64,000 nucleotides of DNA from Berberis thunbergii (taxonomy: Eukaryota; Streptophyta; Magnoliopsida; Ranunculales; Berberidaceae), in contig QNQO01000801.1 in NCBI GenBank assembly GCA_003290165.1, positions 372,001-436,000 of the forward strand. The letters are read 5' to 3'. Shown here piece after piece: positions 33,565-45,593 of the stretch (position 1 is the first letter of the stretch; every line of letters begins with the position of its first letter). The notes beneath the pieces are model-generated. The model saw nothing but the letters and a program-made list of their open reading frames with translations. It had not been told where the DNA came from and did not search any database. Both the position numbers and the translations under genes were made by a program.

Positions 33565-35491
33565 TGATTGAGATTTTATTAACCTAAATTAATAAGCTAA
33601 TAAACCCTACTTGTAATACCGCAAGTGCACGGTTTTCTAACTGGTAAACAATGGAAAATACGGGTCGATTCCACGAGGATTGACGAAACAGAAGAATTAT
33701 AAGAGTTATTTAAACTAATTTAGAGTTGGGGGTTATAGCAGATGGAAATTACTAAATTAAGATAACTAAATTGAACAACTAAAATTAAACTGGTAAGATG
33801 ATAAGAGAGTGGACCGAGACATCGAATCCACCACAGGTTCTTCGAGATTCGTGTAATCTAAATTATTGTTGTCAAGAATCAACACAACTAATCAAAAGAT
33901 TAATCTACATTTGCATTTGATTTCAGCAAAGGCATAAACCCCTAGCATTGCATGTCTTTCTACGACACACACAATCACAGGTTTATTTTAACTAATTCTA
34001 AACCCTAGCATTGCATGTCTTCTTACGGCACACACAATCATATATTCAAATTAATTGATTAAAACAGGTTTCGAATATCAACAAATGGAACTTCTAACTA
34101 CCGATTAGTCTAGATAATTATTTCGGATATATTCGGTGAAAGCAAATTATTGAAATTTAGAAATCAATTGTATTTAACATTCAAGCATATAGAAAACAAT
34201 AAATTTAGATACGACAAACGCTAGGAAACTCTGTGGTTTCATCTTCGCCTCGGCGTGGGGTCTAAAAGATCATGGTGGATGGCGTCACAACACTGGTGTA
34301 GGTGGAATCCACCTCAGCACGAACATGCATACCGAGAAAAGAGATATTGGTGGACTGTGGTGGCTCAGACATAAATCTAGGGTGTGAAAAGCCTGCTTTG
34401 GAATAGTAACTGTAGTGGTACAGAACAAAGTCTGTGGTAAGAATAACCACCTCAAACAGTTGGTTTCCCTATCTTTCTGCTGCGTCTTCGTTCTCACGAG
34501 CTTCCTCTTCGTCCTGTTTCTTCTTCTCTGGTGAAGATCACCTGCAAGATAAAGAAAGAGATAGGTGAAGGAGAAACAAGAGAGAGATGTGAGAAGGAGG
34601 AAGAGAATGGAGGAGAGAAACAAGGGTGGTGGAACGGGCTGGTCTGTCTGGCCCTGTCGCGAGGTGGCGTGGGTTTCTAAAAAAGAAAAACGGGCAGAGA
34701 GAGAGATGAGAGAAAAGGGTTGCGGTGTGGCTACTGTTTGGCGTGATGGAACAAGGAGGAGAAGGACAAGGAGCAGGGGCTGCTCTGTTTCGGTGGTGGT
34801 GTGCGTGGGTCGTATTGGCTGCGAGAAACAAGAGAGAACACGCAGGAAGAAGGAAGACGACTGATGATGGTGGTCTGCAGTTGTGCGAAACAGGGTGAGG
34901 AGGAGGTGGCGTCTAATGGTGGTGGACGGTGATGTTGTTTGTCGTGACGGAACAGGGCGTAGAAAGATGTGAAGGACAGGGAGGTGCTCCCTGTTTTGTG
35001 CGTGAGGACGTGGGGCTCTGATGGTGGAGGAAGAGGAGGAAGTGGTGATCGCGCTACCGGTCCTCCTATCGAGCGAGGATCGCTAGCAAGGTGGATGTTG
35101 CATGGTGGCTGGATAAAGAGATAAGGAAGAAGGAAACGTAGGAAAAAAGATCTGGAAGAGAAGGGAGAGAGGAAACCAAAATAGGGTTCTCCTCTTTCCT
35201 TGTTAGGTTGGGTTTGGGTTTCTAGGTCAACTTTTGGGCTTGGGCTTAGGTTAAATTAGATGGACCTATGTTTGGTTAGGTTAGGTTTAGATATGTGACC
35301 CGCTACTTTGTACCACCACTAGAATCAACCAATTGATCATTCCTCAAATTGTCACCTTAGTGCGATTTCATCATTCACGCTCAAATTCCTACAAAGACAT
35401 GAAAATGAAATAATTAAAATATAATATAATAATCGAAACACTAACATATATAAATTAAGGGATATATTATGTATTAATTATGTGAATATCA
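33565..35491 (-). repeat. 3' LTR of the Athila-like element (1,927 bp)
   Basis: Read on the minus strand it starts TGATATTCACATAATTAA at 35,491 and ends TCTCAATCA at 33,565. It contains a CT/CCACCA-rich transcribed-leader-like block (34,450-35,060) and 'gcacttgcggtattacaagt' near its end. It matches 41,849-43,729 throughout and the start of 58,332-59,737. Confidence 0.9.
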
Positions 35492-35505
35492 AATACCCCC
35501 GAACC
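35492..35505 (-). promoter_or_regulatory. Polypurine tract
   Basis: Minus strand 'gttcgggggtatt' directly before the 3' LTR TG; start site of plus-strand DNA synthesis. Confidence 0.7.
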
Positions 35506-37809
35506 TATATTTTGCTATTCCTCGAGCAAAACAATAAAATTCTAACTCACTTTCACAGGAATCATCGGTTGCACTTACCTTAAATGTGCAACAAGGCTTT
35601 AAACCCCTAGATTACCTCTAGTGGACCAGTTATAGTCTCGTGAGGGTTTTCATAAATATTAACCACAAACATTATGACTCAATAAATTTCCAAAACATGG
35701 TAACTTGATCACTCTATCTATTGTTCTCAGAATAATAATCGAATTGCCAAAAATTTCAGAAAACAACTAATATTGTCGCAATAATATATCAAAGAGTCTA
35801 ACAACGATTTAATAATACCCAAAAGTTAAATAAATTTCATCAACTATTCTCAACTCGAAGTATGTGTGTGCATGGCTTTATCAACATAACTTTCTTTTTC
35901 TCAATAAAGATACGACTAGATAACCTTTGGATAGTACGCTTCGACTACAAATCTCTTTTGTCACTCAGAAAAGGATCACTCAGAGATTGGTTAGTTATCA
36001 CTCAGTTTATATGTGAGAAAGAGAATAAATTATGGAAACACAAACATATCACATATAATAATCATGAAAAACAGACTTTTAAAATAATGAAATGAATATG
36101 ATCTCATGGACATGAATATCAATTACTTTGAAAACGTTGAATCAAACTTCATAGTTCTTGTCTATTTAATCTCCACGTCTATGAACCAGACCTTTACTTA
36201 AGATCAATTAGGTCTTTATTAAGTTGAAATAAGGCTAAGATTTTGGCGAACAAGAATGGAAAAAGATATGCAAAAATTCTAATAGAATGGATACACCCTT
36301 TAATAAACACTTGGGGGCTCTGAAAAGTAAACCAATGTTGTACAATTAATTTTTCTTCCTTTGAAATTCTTCTTCATATTTTTTTTAATTTTTCTCTTTC
36401 TTCGAAGCATCAATCTTTTTTTTTCCTTTTTTTCTTTTATAAAATCAACGACATGCTTTCCCCTTCTGCACAATAAAACATTTTAGTCCCGAGGATTCAT
36501 GGAATATTTAGTTTCAGCTCTTTTATTTGTCCATTCAAAAAATATATCAACCATACACTTTCTCAAAGACATTGGGTAAGGATAAAAATAGTATGAGATA
36601 TTACTCTCTAACTGGAGTAGGTAATGGAGATGGGGTTAGCAAAGAAAAAGTCTATTCAAAGGATCAAAGGGCTGCAAACAGATATTTATTATTAGGTATG
36701 CTATAAAGACTAAAGAACGGTTAAAAAATGCATATATCACTTCTTAAGCTCTAATCGGTATTATGACATCTCAATCAAATAAACCAAGAAGTTCTACTGT
36801 AATAATTCAATTTTAATGTCATTCTCAGTGCAATCAATAAAAGAAACAAGAATAATGAGATCATCAACGAAATAATATGGATTCAAGTAAAGTCAGAATT
36901 TATTTAATAACCCTCAAGAAAAATAGAATGTCTCGAAACTCACAAAGGTTAAGTCTCCACTATTATTCTAAGGTTTTCTAGTTAATATCTTATTGATTAA
37001 CTTCAAATCATAATAACTCGGCTTATAGTGCAAGAGTGGTCGAGTCGAAAAAATATCATGAAATATATTTAACTTGAAGATAATATCAAACCTTATGTTT
37101 TCCTATTGATGTATAAAAGTGGCAAGCTTATGCATTCCTCAAATTTAAAGGCATACTTGAAATCACGTCCTCTTCATTGGAAAGGAACTTAGATTTTGAA
37201 TGCATTTTCAAATTGAAAAATTTTCACACAATCATAATTAACTATGTATTCAATGGAGATTGAGTAGAATACAATAGTCAATTGTGAAATACGTTTCAGT
37301 TCAAAATTTTCGAAGAATGCAGAAAAACTCATAAACCTCACCCCCAAACCTAAACCAAACATTGTCCTTAATGTATAAAATGATGATCATGACAAATGCA
37401 GGAAAAAGAAAAAAAAAGATGAGAGTTAGAGTGATATTACCATGGGAAAGTTTTTACCAATTTCGACGAAATCGTCCACCAATAAACGCTAAAAAACATA
37501 AGAACTGTGGACTCATCATGATAAATTGATAAAAACAATACAGGAAACAAAAGAATATATAAATGAAAAAAAGTTGCATGCATTAGTTGTAAGTCAAAAT
37601 TGTTATTGAGCTAACGAATATGAGTGAAATGCAACTAGAAAAAACTCGAAAATCAATCCAGACTGACCATAATGACACAACTGAAGCTATGTTGCCTCGT
37701 AGGAGCGTTTGGTTTAACGTCGTCAGCCCTACATATATTCTTCCTCATAAATGATGTACCATGAAATGACGAGGAAGAACATAGTGAACACTCCCCCAAA
37801 CCTAAACAC
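35506..37809 (-). other. 3' UTR of the Athila-like element
   Basis: Non-coding, AT-rich. It contains two 'tttaggtttggggg' tracts in reverse (near 37,350 and 37,795), equivalent to the one at 9,915 in the plus-sense relative. Poly-T/TTC runs at 36,370-36,440. Confidence 0.6.
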
Positions 37810-38172
37810 TTAGTCCACGATGTTGACTAGATCATATAGCAACAACCAAAAAAGTTGAGGATCCGTCCAACATATAATAGCACCCACATGCAGCACAACA
37901 GAAACTAACACATCCCTAAAACGACAAAAACACCATGAAAAATCATAGAGAAAATGCAAACAAACCCGCGGTCGTAAAGAAGTCATAGGGATCTGGAACA
38001 GAAAGTTGTCACCAACATGGATATCCAGCAAATGACTCTTTCCTACTCCTAAAAAGGTACATCCTATGTCTAGTGTCAAATCATAAGATTGAATGTGTTG
38101 CACAATAGGATGGTCAAAACTAAAATCATCCCTTAAAAACAAGGGATCCACATAGGTAGCGTCAGAAACTAT
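37810..38172 (-). pseudogene. Conserved C-terminal ORF in place of pol
   Basis: 113 codons on the minus strand, starting near the end of the upstream frame. The middle is rich in Phe/Leu/Val/Cys (CLHFLYDFSWCFCRF), hydrophobic enough for a membrane segment. It ends ICWTDPQLFWLLLYDLV, homologous to the end of 9,341-9,733. No protease, RT or integrase signature. It occupies the position after the deleted pol. It could be an env-like remnant or a tail specific to this non-autonomous family; I cannot decide. Confidence 0.5.
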
Positions 38173-39541
38173 TAAAGGGATGAAAGATGTATGTTTATAG
38201 ATATATCAGGTGGTACAGGCTGATCATAACAAAATGAATTGCACAAAGATGATGAGCTAGACAACTCAAAAACATCCCCAAACCTGGAATCAACACTATC
38301 TATGGGATGTATTCTCTCCAAAGAATATTGAGAATCAGACTTCATGTAGGAGTCACTAGGAGGACATATGTCAAATGGATCATCATGAAAAGGCGAGAAA
38401 GGGAATGGGTCAGAAAGCCTAATAGTATCAGTAGAAGAGTTCAGTTTTGACTCACTGAATGGAAGGAATTCCATTTTAGGCTTCCATATGTAACCCGAAT
38501 CCATAATAGGGGCTTAATCAAGCAAAGTATTCACTTCCCTAATGGAATCATCAATATCGAAGTCTAAACCGAAGTGAGTCAAGCATGCTGCTAGGGGATC
38601 ATCTAATGCAGACTGCAATAAGGAATTCTCCACCGAACTCTCAATCATGTTAACTTCACAAACATCCTCGGACTCAGAAGGTTGTTGGCTTACATTAAAA
38701 ACATTGAGTTCGACGGTCATGTTGCCAAATGATAGTTTCATGATTCCATTCTAATAATAGCATTAGATGTAGCCAAAAATGGATGCCCCAAAATAATTGG
38801 AATGTGACTGGAGGGGTTGTGAACAGGCTGTGTATCAAGAACTATGAAGTTCGCTAAAAAATAGAATTTTTCAACCTTAATGATCACATCCTCTATAACA
38901 CCGCGGGGTACTCTGATTGATGTATTTGGCAATTGTAGTGTTACTTTAGTCGATTTTAGCCCGCCGAGACCTAATTGCTCATAAACAGAGTATGGCAACA
39001 AATTGACACTCGCCCCCAAATCCAACAATGTCTTATCAATCATATGATCACCGATAACACAAGAAATAGTCTGACACCTAGGATCTCTATACTTAGGCGG
39101 AGTTCTGTGTTGAATAATTGAGCTTACTTGCTCGGCGAAAAATGCTCTCTTTTGTACATGTAGCTTTCGCTTTTGTGTGAAAAGATCCTTCAAAATTTTG
39201 GCATAGATAGGAACTTGCTTAATAGCATAGAGCAATGGAATATTAATGTGAACTTGTTTAAAAAATTCCATTATATCATTAGCATTTGTTCCTTTCTTTG
39301 TTGGAGCTAACCATGATGGAAATGGTGCCCTAGGCAAATACGATGCCTGAGTGGAGTCAGAGTCAATAGGCACATCTCTAGAAGGTGAGGCTTTATTAGC
39401 CTCCTTGTCAGATGGAGATGCAACATGCTTTGACTTAAAGGAAGACATCAAGCACTTGTACTCAATTGTCAACATGTTTTCCACTCCTAAGGGTAGTAAT
39501 AGATTGGACATCTTCATCGCGTGACTCAGATGTACTACCAA
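38172..39541 (-). pseudogene. Athila-type aspartic protease and linker
   Basis: The minus-strand frame 39,541-38,738 contains VHINIPLLYAIKQVPIYAKI, KYRDPRCQTI and the protease site LLDLGASVNLLPYSVYEQLGL with the DLGAS form usual in Athila, then IPRG-like RVPRGVIEDVIIKV and IVLDTQ...ILGHPFLAT. The frame continues past MTVELNVFN to an acidic linker (38,741-38,514) and, after an in-frame TAA near 38,513, to 38,172. In the pol-bearing element this linker leads into RT; here RT is missing. The active-site Asp is kept. Confidence 0.85.
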
Positions 39542-40964
39542 CTGCGAATTGACCCTTTGGGTTTGGAACAGGTTGACTAGGAAATCTCCCTGGCTCTATC
39601 TTAGAAAAAGACAGAGTAATCTTACTCACAACTATCTCAAGTCTATTGAAGGCTTGAGATTGGTGTTGAGTTGTGGCTTTCAACTCAGTTATGTCCTTAA
39701 AATTTTGCTCAAGTATACTTTCTGAGCGCTGCAAAAACCGATTAACCATTTCCTCTAAACTTCATGTGTTGGATGGAGGAACTTGGTTAAGGTGGGGTTT
39801 AACAGTGCTAAAGGCTTGAGGAGCTTGAGAGACAACAACAGGCCCCCCTTGGTGTGGGCCTTGGGCCCAGGGAAGATTTGGATGTTTGGTGAACCCTGAA
39901 TTGTAATAGTTAGGTTGCAGATTATTGTTAGGTCGCCGCATCGCATTAAAATAGTTGACTTGCTCAGCATAGTATGCAGGATAATCGTTTTGCAAGTCAC
40001 AAATAGCTATTGAATGACCAAGACTCGAACATGCAGCACAGACTTCAGATGAATCGTTTGCGGAAAGTGCAGGTTGAGTTAAATTCAAAAGTGCATCTAT
40101 TTTTTGAGTCATGGTCATAACAACTGTCTCTAACTTCGAGGCAAAAGGGGGGTGAACATATGTATCTCTAACTTCATATATACCACCCTTACACCTATCA
40201 GACTCCTTTCTCGAATAATCCCATTGCAGAGAATTTTTGGAAAGCGTTTTAAAGAACTCCTATATCTCATGACACTCATCTTCATTAACGACCCACCACT
40301 AGTGGCATCAATCATACGACGGTTTTGAGGGGTTAAACTGTCTTGAAAGTATTGAACTAGCCACCACTTCTCAAATCCATGATGGGGACACCTAACAATA
40401 AGCTCATTGAACCTTTCCCAACATTCATGGAAATGTTTGTCATCTTTTTGCTGAAAATTAGATAAATCTCGTCGAAGGGCATTCGTTTTATGAATGGGGA
40501 AGTACTTTGTACTTTGTCAAGAACTTTCTTGACAACGCATCCCATAATGTGATGGATCTTATCTCTAATGCATTTAACCATGATTTCGCCTTATCTTTCA
40601 AAGAAAAGGGAAACAACCTAAGACGGACCGAATTGTCAGAAAAGTTATGGTACTTCAGGGTGGCGCAAATGTCAAGAAACTCTTTGACATGAAGATAAGG
40701 GTCTTCTTTTTCAAAACCATAAAAAGAAGGCAGCAAATGAATAATAGATGGTTTGAGTTCGAAACTATTTGCATTTGTCTCAGGTAAGACAATGAAAGAC
40801 GTATCACTACTAAGAAGAGGGACAAAGTAATCCTTAAAGGCCTTCCCCTCAGCCATCTCAGTGGACAAGGATGATAAACCTAAATAGGTAATGGGGACTT
40901 CAAAGAACACCTCAAAGACTTGTCGGACAAGCCTACTTTTAGAATCACGCACCCAGGTATGCAT
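39462..40964 (-). pseudogene. Athila-type gag
   Basis: Minus strand. The core at 40,964-40,488 (FKDYFVPLL, then FELKPSIIHLLPSFYGFEKE, LRLFPFSLKDKAKSWLNAL) is retrotransposon gag. A seven-base tandem duplication (tactttg twice, 40,503-40,516) shifts the frame right after KFLTKY; the other frame carries on (CPHHGFEKWW, NRRMIDATSGG). At 40,118-39,762 there is a knuckle C-AAC-SSLG-H-SIAI-C (C-x2-C-x4-H-x4-C) and an Asn/Pro/Tyr-rich tail. Start is 40,964 or the internal Met at 40,856. Frameshifts make it inactive as it stands. Confidence 0.85.
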
Positions 40965-40980
40965 AAACTATTGGATATCG

Positions 40981-41848
40981 AAGGTTCAAAGTCAATACTC
41001 ATAAACAGGCTTCAAATTATAATTTTTTATTATTTTTTTAATTTAAATTTTTTTGTTTTTTTTAAATGCAAGCCTAACCGCTATATGAAGATGACCTAAC
41101 TCTAAAAAATAAAAGCAATGGAACCCTAAGTGACACCTAAATGATGCACAAACAAAATGAATGGCAGACGGCCCTAGAGCTTTTCTTTACTAATGCAGGG
41201 TTGAAATTCAATTAAATTTACCTAACCGAAGGAGAGACACGGTAATTTCCTATCAATCCGCCACTAAAGAGTTGCTCCTACCTATTTTTCCATTCTCTAG
41301 CTCAAAGTAAAATGCCAGTTCAAGAATTGTTCCCAGATGGGATATGTTCCTTCACTCGACCACTTTAAGCTATCGAACGTCCAAAGAGGGTCCCTATGAG
41401 CATCACACATGTCCTAGATAATTATCTTGTTAAAAATTTTAAATAGTGAAGACCTAGGTTCCTAACCCTAAAATAGATGGTGATTAACCTATTCGTGGGA
41501 GAAGGCACAAAAGTTTCAACTCAATCCTGCCACTATTCAAATTTGCATGAAATACTACCTAGAACTTACCTCTGGTGTGAACCTTTTTCAGGTTACTTGC
41601 GACGTTAGGTAGAAGTCGATTTCTGACAGTTTCCTCGCAAATTGCAATATTTTACTTCATCCCCACTTGAGCTCCTATGTGTGTGACCGCCTACAAAATA
41701 AATGCAAAAATAATTCAAATAAAATAAATAAGAAAGTGACTCGTAACATTGTTCCTAAAAAGAAAATTAAACCTAATTTATAAACTAGGGAAAACAACTC
41801 TAGGTTTTGATTGTACCGTTACAATCCCCGGCAACAGGGCGAAAAACT
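40981..41848 (-). promoter_or_regulatory. 5' leader and primer-binding site
   Basis: Non-coding leader. At its LTR edge the minus strand reads 'tcgccctgttgccggggatt' (41,824-41,845), a slightly altered form of TGGCGCCGTTGCCGGGGA, the usual primer site of Athila-type elements. Confidence 0.75.
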
Positions 41849-43729
41849 TGATGGAGATTTTATTAACCTAAACTAATAAGCTAATAAACTCTACTTGTAA
41901 TACCGCAAGTGCACGACTATCTAACTAGTAGACAATGGAAAATACGGGTCGATCCCACGAGGATTGATGAGACAGTCGAATTCTAAGACTTATTTAAACT
42001 AATTTAGAATTGGGGGTTACAGCAGATGGAAATTACTAAATTAAGAGAACTAAATTGAACAACTAAAATTAAACTGGTAAGATGATAAGAGAGTGGACCG
42101 AGACATCGAATCCACCACAGGTTCTTCGAGATTCGTGTAATCTAAATTATTGTTTTTAAGAATCAACACGACTAATCTAAAGATTAATCTTTTGCAATTG
42201 ATTTCAGCAAAGGCATAAACCCCTAGTTTTGCATGTCTTCTTACGACACAATCACAAATTCAAATTAATTGATTAAAGCAGGCTTCGAATATCAACAAAT
42301 GGAACTTCTAACTACCGATTAGTTTAGATAATTATTTCGGATATAATCGGTGCAAGCAAATTATTAAAATTTAGAAATCAACTGTGTTTAACATTCAAGC
42401 ATATAGAAAACAATAAATTTAGATACCACAAACTCTAGGAAACTCTGTGGTTTCATTTTCGCCTCGGCGTGGGGTCTAGAAAATCATAGTGGATGGCATC
42501 ATGACACTGGTGTAGGTGGAATCCATATCAGCATGAACACACATACTGAGAAAGAGATATTGGTAGATTGTGGTGGCTCAGACATAAATCTAGGGTGTGA
42601 AAAGCCTTATTTAGAATGGTAATTGTGGTGGTATAGAGCAAAATCTAGGGTGCGAATAACCAACTATTTGAAAAACATGTGGTTTCCCTCTCTTTCTACT
42701 GATTCTTCGTTCTCACGAGCTGCGTATTTGTTCTCGCGAGCTTCATCTTCGTCCTGCTTCTTTTTCTTCGGGGAAGATCACTTGCAAGATCAAAAAAAGA
42801 TATGTGAGGGATAAATGAGAGAGAGATGAGAAGGAGGAAGAGAACAGATGAGATAAACAGGGGCGGTGGAGTGGGCTGGTATGTCTGGCCCTGTCACAAG
42901 GTAGTGTGGATTGCTAAAGAAGAAGAACAGGCAGAGAGATAGATACATGAAAGATGTTTTAAAGAGGTTGCGGCGTGGTTGTTGTTTGGCGTGATGGAAA
43001 AGGGAGGAGAAGGACTAGGAGCAGGGGCTGCTATGTTTCGGTGTTGGTGTGTGTGGGTCGTATTGGCTGCGAGAGAGAAGAGGGAACACGCAGGAAGAGG
43101 GAATACGGTTGATGATGGTGGTCTGCGGTTGTGTGAAATAGGGTGAGGAGGAGGTGGCGTCTGATGGTGGTGGATGGTGATGTTGTTTGTCGTGACGGAA
43201 CATGGAGGAGAAAGATATGAAGGACAGGGAGGTACTCCCATTTTTGTGCACGAGGACGTGAGGCTCTGATGGTGGAGGAGGTGGTGATCACACTGTCGGT
43301 CCTCCTATCGATTGAGGATCGCCGGCAGGGTGGATGTGGCGTGGTGGCTGGAAAAAGATAAAAGGAAGAAGAAAACACAGGAAAAAATATCTGGAAGAGA
43401 AGGGAGAGAGGAAACCTAAATAGGGCTCTCCTCTTTCTATGTTAAGTTGGGTTTGGGTTTCTAGGTCAACTTTTGGGCTTGGGCTTAGGTTAAATTAGGT
43501 GGACCTAGGTTTTTTAGGTTAGGTTTAGATATGTGACCCGCTACTTTGTACCACCACTAGAATCAACCAATTGATCATTCCTCAAATTGTTGCCTTAATG
43601 CGATTTCATCGTTCACGCTCAAAATCCTACAAAGACATGAAAATGAAATAATTATAATAAAATATATTAATCAAAACACTAACATATATAAATTATGGGA
43701 TATATTATGTATTAATTGCGTGAATATCA
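41849..43729 (-). repeat. 5' LTR of the Athila-like element (1,881 bp)
   Basis: TGATATTCACGCAATT at 43,729 to TCTCCATCA at 41,849 on the minus strand. It aligns with 33,565-35,491 over its full length, with about one difference in ten bases plus small indels. The outer edge is fixed by the ccgat duplication. Confidence 0.9.
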
Positions 43730-43828
43730 CCGATCAGACTCGTGCACTTCTCCCACTGGAGCGAGTCGTGCTGAAGGCAACCCAGTCCTGACACTGGACC
43801 TCGTCAAACTCACGAATGAGGCAAGTGT

Positions 43829-44662
43829 TTAAGATGACTCCTCGACATCAGACAAAACGGGAGCTCTGGCCCCATCTTCCAACTTAACTCGCGACTCTCG
43901 GTAAATAGTGGGAGCCACGTGCCAGTCGTCCCACAGCCCATTTCGGATGAAGTTGGGAACACCTATGACGTCCACCACGTTCTTCATTGATAAATTGTGA
44001 AACGTCTCCATAGTATTTTGTTCCTCTAGGGTAAGAGGAATAGTGGGAAACCTTCCTACAAAGAAATGCGAGCAATGATTAGCTAGCCTGCAATCAAACA
44101 TACCAAAGTCAGAAGAAAAAAAACTAAACTTACAAAGCGCCCTGAAGTCTCGTTCGAGCAGACGACCCTTGCACCAGAAATAGGCTAAGAAACAATACTT
44201 TTGCCAGAACTTGAAATCATGAGGCATATTTACGAAACAAGCCGGTGATGTCATCTTACAGACATCGTTACCTTTCAGCAGAGGGGAAGTCATCAATTGG
44301 ATTACACGCGGAGTCACGCTGACGCCAGCCTCCTTCACCATGATTAGGATGATAAGGATGATCCTATATCCATTAAGCCCCAATTGGGCCGGAAGGATCC
44401 CCAGAAGATCCAAGAATTCTCAGATCACGTCCAAAACACGAAAACATATTCCGATTTTAAGCATCCCACGATGCAAACAGAGGAACCCCGTCGGTGGCGA
44501 CATTGGCGTCTTGTCACTCTTCAGGATATACAACGACAGATCTTCAGGGACCCCAAACCTCGTACGGATTTCAGCAAGGCCAAGCTCATAAAGCAACCTA
44601 TCTTCGAAAAACTCCAGGCCCTTGGCCAAGGTTACATCATCAAGAAGATTTTGTTGAGCCAT
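43829..44662 (-). pseudogene. Tat-type 'gypsy-type transposon' antisense ORF
   Basis: The frame 44,662-44,420 begins MAQQNLLDDVTLAKGLEFFE and contains RTRFGVPEDLSLYIL and PPTGFLCLHRGMLKIGICF. One frameshift later 44,413-43,829 continues LLGILPAQLGLNGYRIIL, then VSVTPRVIQLM and RDFRALCKF. The 'P-x-GF-x-C-L-x3-ML-x2-G' followed by 'L-x2-L-x-I-x-P-x-QL-x-x-N' order is that of the plant putative gypsy-type transposon (Transposase_28-like) domain. Only the N-terminal half remains; the coiled-coil end is missing. Such ORFs lie antisense between pol and 3' LTR in Tat elements; what the protein does is not known. Confidence 0.75.
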
Positions 44663-44906
44663 GAAGAAGACGAACAGAGTGGTAGCTTCAAAAGCAAGGA
44701 AAATAGAAGAGTCAGACTCTGCACTACGGATGACCTAAACAGGGATTAGGTTTTCGCCTATTTTTCGTTAAACCAATGCACGTTCAATTAATGCAGCGCG
44801 CGGCTCAAGCAACAACTCAGACTCAATCATTATCATGAGCAGCGTATCTTTTCAAGAGATGACTTAGTGAACCAATGTGATGGCCCACTAACTCCGGGAG
44901 AGTAGC

Positions 44907-45538
44907 TGATGATACATAAAAATGGTAACATCCCTGAGCCTTACACGTGTCATGATGATCTCGAGGAATTATGGGCCCTAGTGTCATCCCAACACTGATC
45001 CGACCCAAGTGGTTATAAGCCTAGTCTGCCAGACAGACCTAAACTCTTACATCATGCTTGACCCACACGTCTCACAGCTATCCTCAATACCCATAAGTCC
45101 TAATAAGACAAGTATCTCGAGGACCAACTTCGGACGAGCAAATACCAGAGTACATTCCACATAGGGAAACTCCTTTCTACAGATTGATTTTGGATTGGGA
45201 ACTATCTCTCGCATATCTAGGAGCACAGGCTAACATGGAACTTCCCTCCTACAGCACGACTCCTAATTAGAAAAGGATCTCTATGAATATCTCCTTGCTA
45301 AACTACGCCTACGATGCCCTAGTAGAACCAGGACTCATGCACTATAAATAGGACATGAGGTTGGTAAGTTAAGGTACGCTACAAATACCTTGTTTACAAC
45401 ATTACGCCTTCCTCATATTTCTGTCTGACTTTAGCGTCAGAGTGTCATCGGCCACCACAACGATGGTCCATGGCTCATGTGAGTTATTTGTGCAGGTCAG
45501 CGGGACTAGGTCAAAGCATGGAGCGGAAAATGACTACA
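44907..45538 (+). repeat. LTR of the plus-sense Tat element (632 bp)
   Basis: Starts TGATGATACATAAAAATGG and ends AATGACTACA. It is the reverse-oriented relative of 5,649-6,314; shared blocks include 'ttacaacattacgccttcct', 'tcggccaccacaac' and 'agctatcctcaataccc'. 'actataaatagg' near 45,340 is a good TATA box, followed by about 190 bases to the end. Confidence 0.85.
45340..45352 (+). promoter_or_regulatory. LTR TATA box
   Basis: 'actataaatagga' inside the Tat LTR, correctly oriented for transcription toward the right. Confidence 0.6.
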
Positions 45539-45593
45539 TCAACATTATTGTAGAGGATGAGGATAATATAGTTCGATCTAATGGTGCGCTATT

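Larger units (their letters stand above)
33565..43729 (-). mobile_element. Complete non-autonomous Athila-like element with target duplication
   Basis: Two LTRs (33,565-35,491 and 41,849-43,729), primer-binding site, gag, protease, a C-terminal ORF and a polypurine tract, flanked by ccgat on both sides (33,560-33,564 and 43,730-43,734). The element is 10,165 bp. RT, RNase H and integrase are absent; the frame runs from after the protease into the same C-terminal ORF seen at 9,341. The LTRs differ by roughly 10% in the stretch I compared by eye, so insertion is not recent. It inserted between the inverted PUB9-like arm and the Tat antisense ORF, which were adjacent before. Confidence 0.92.
43735..45538 (+). 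mobile_element. 3' end of a plus-sense Tat element
   Basis: An antisense ORF (minus) followed by an LTR in plus orientation, the order expected at the 3' end of Tat/Retand elements. Gag and pol are absent: before the Athila insertion the ORF end touched the inverted PUB9-like fragment. It is the mirror-image relative of the element at 1-6,314. Confidence 0.7.

Noticed and set aside
37810..38151. The hydrophobic ORF as a true envelope gene
   Set aside because: No signal peptide, cleavage site or ectodomain layout; too short. Kept only as an unassigned C-terminal ORF.
43015..43378. His/Pro/Thr-rich ORFs in the Athila LTR (and the equivalents at 34,538-34,831 and 58,753-59,330)
   Set aside because: Low-complexity reading of CCACCA-rich leader DNA, open in several frames and on both strands; no conserved start or domain.
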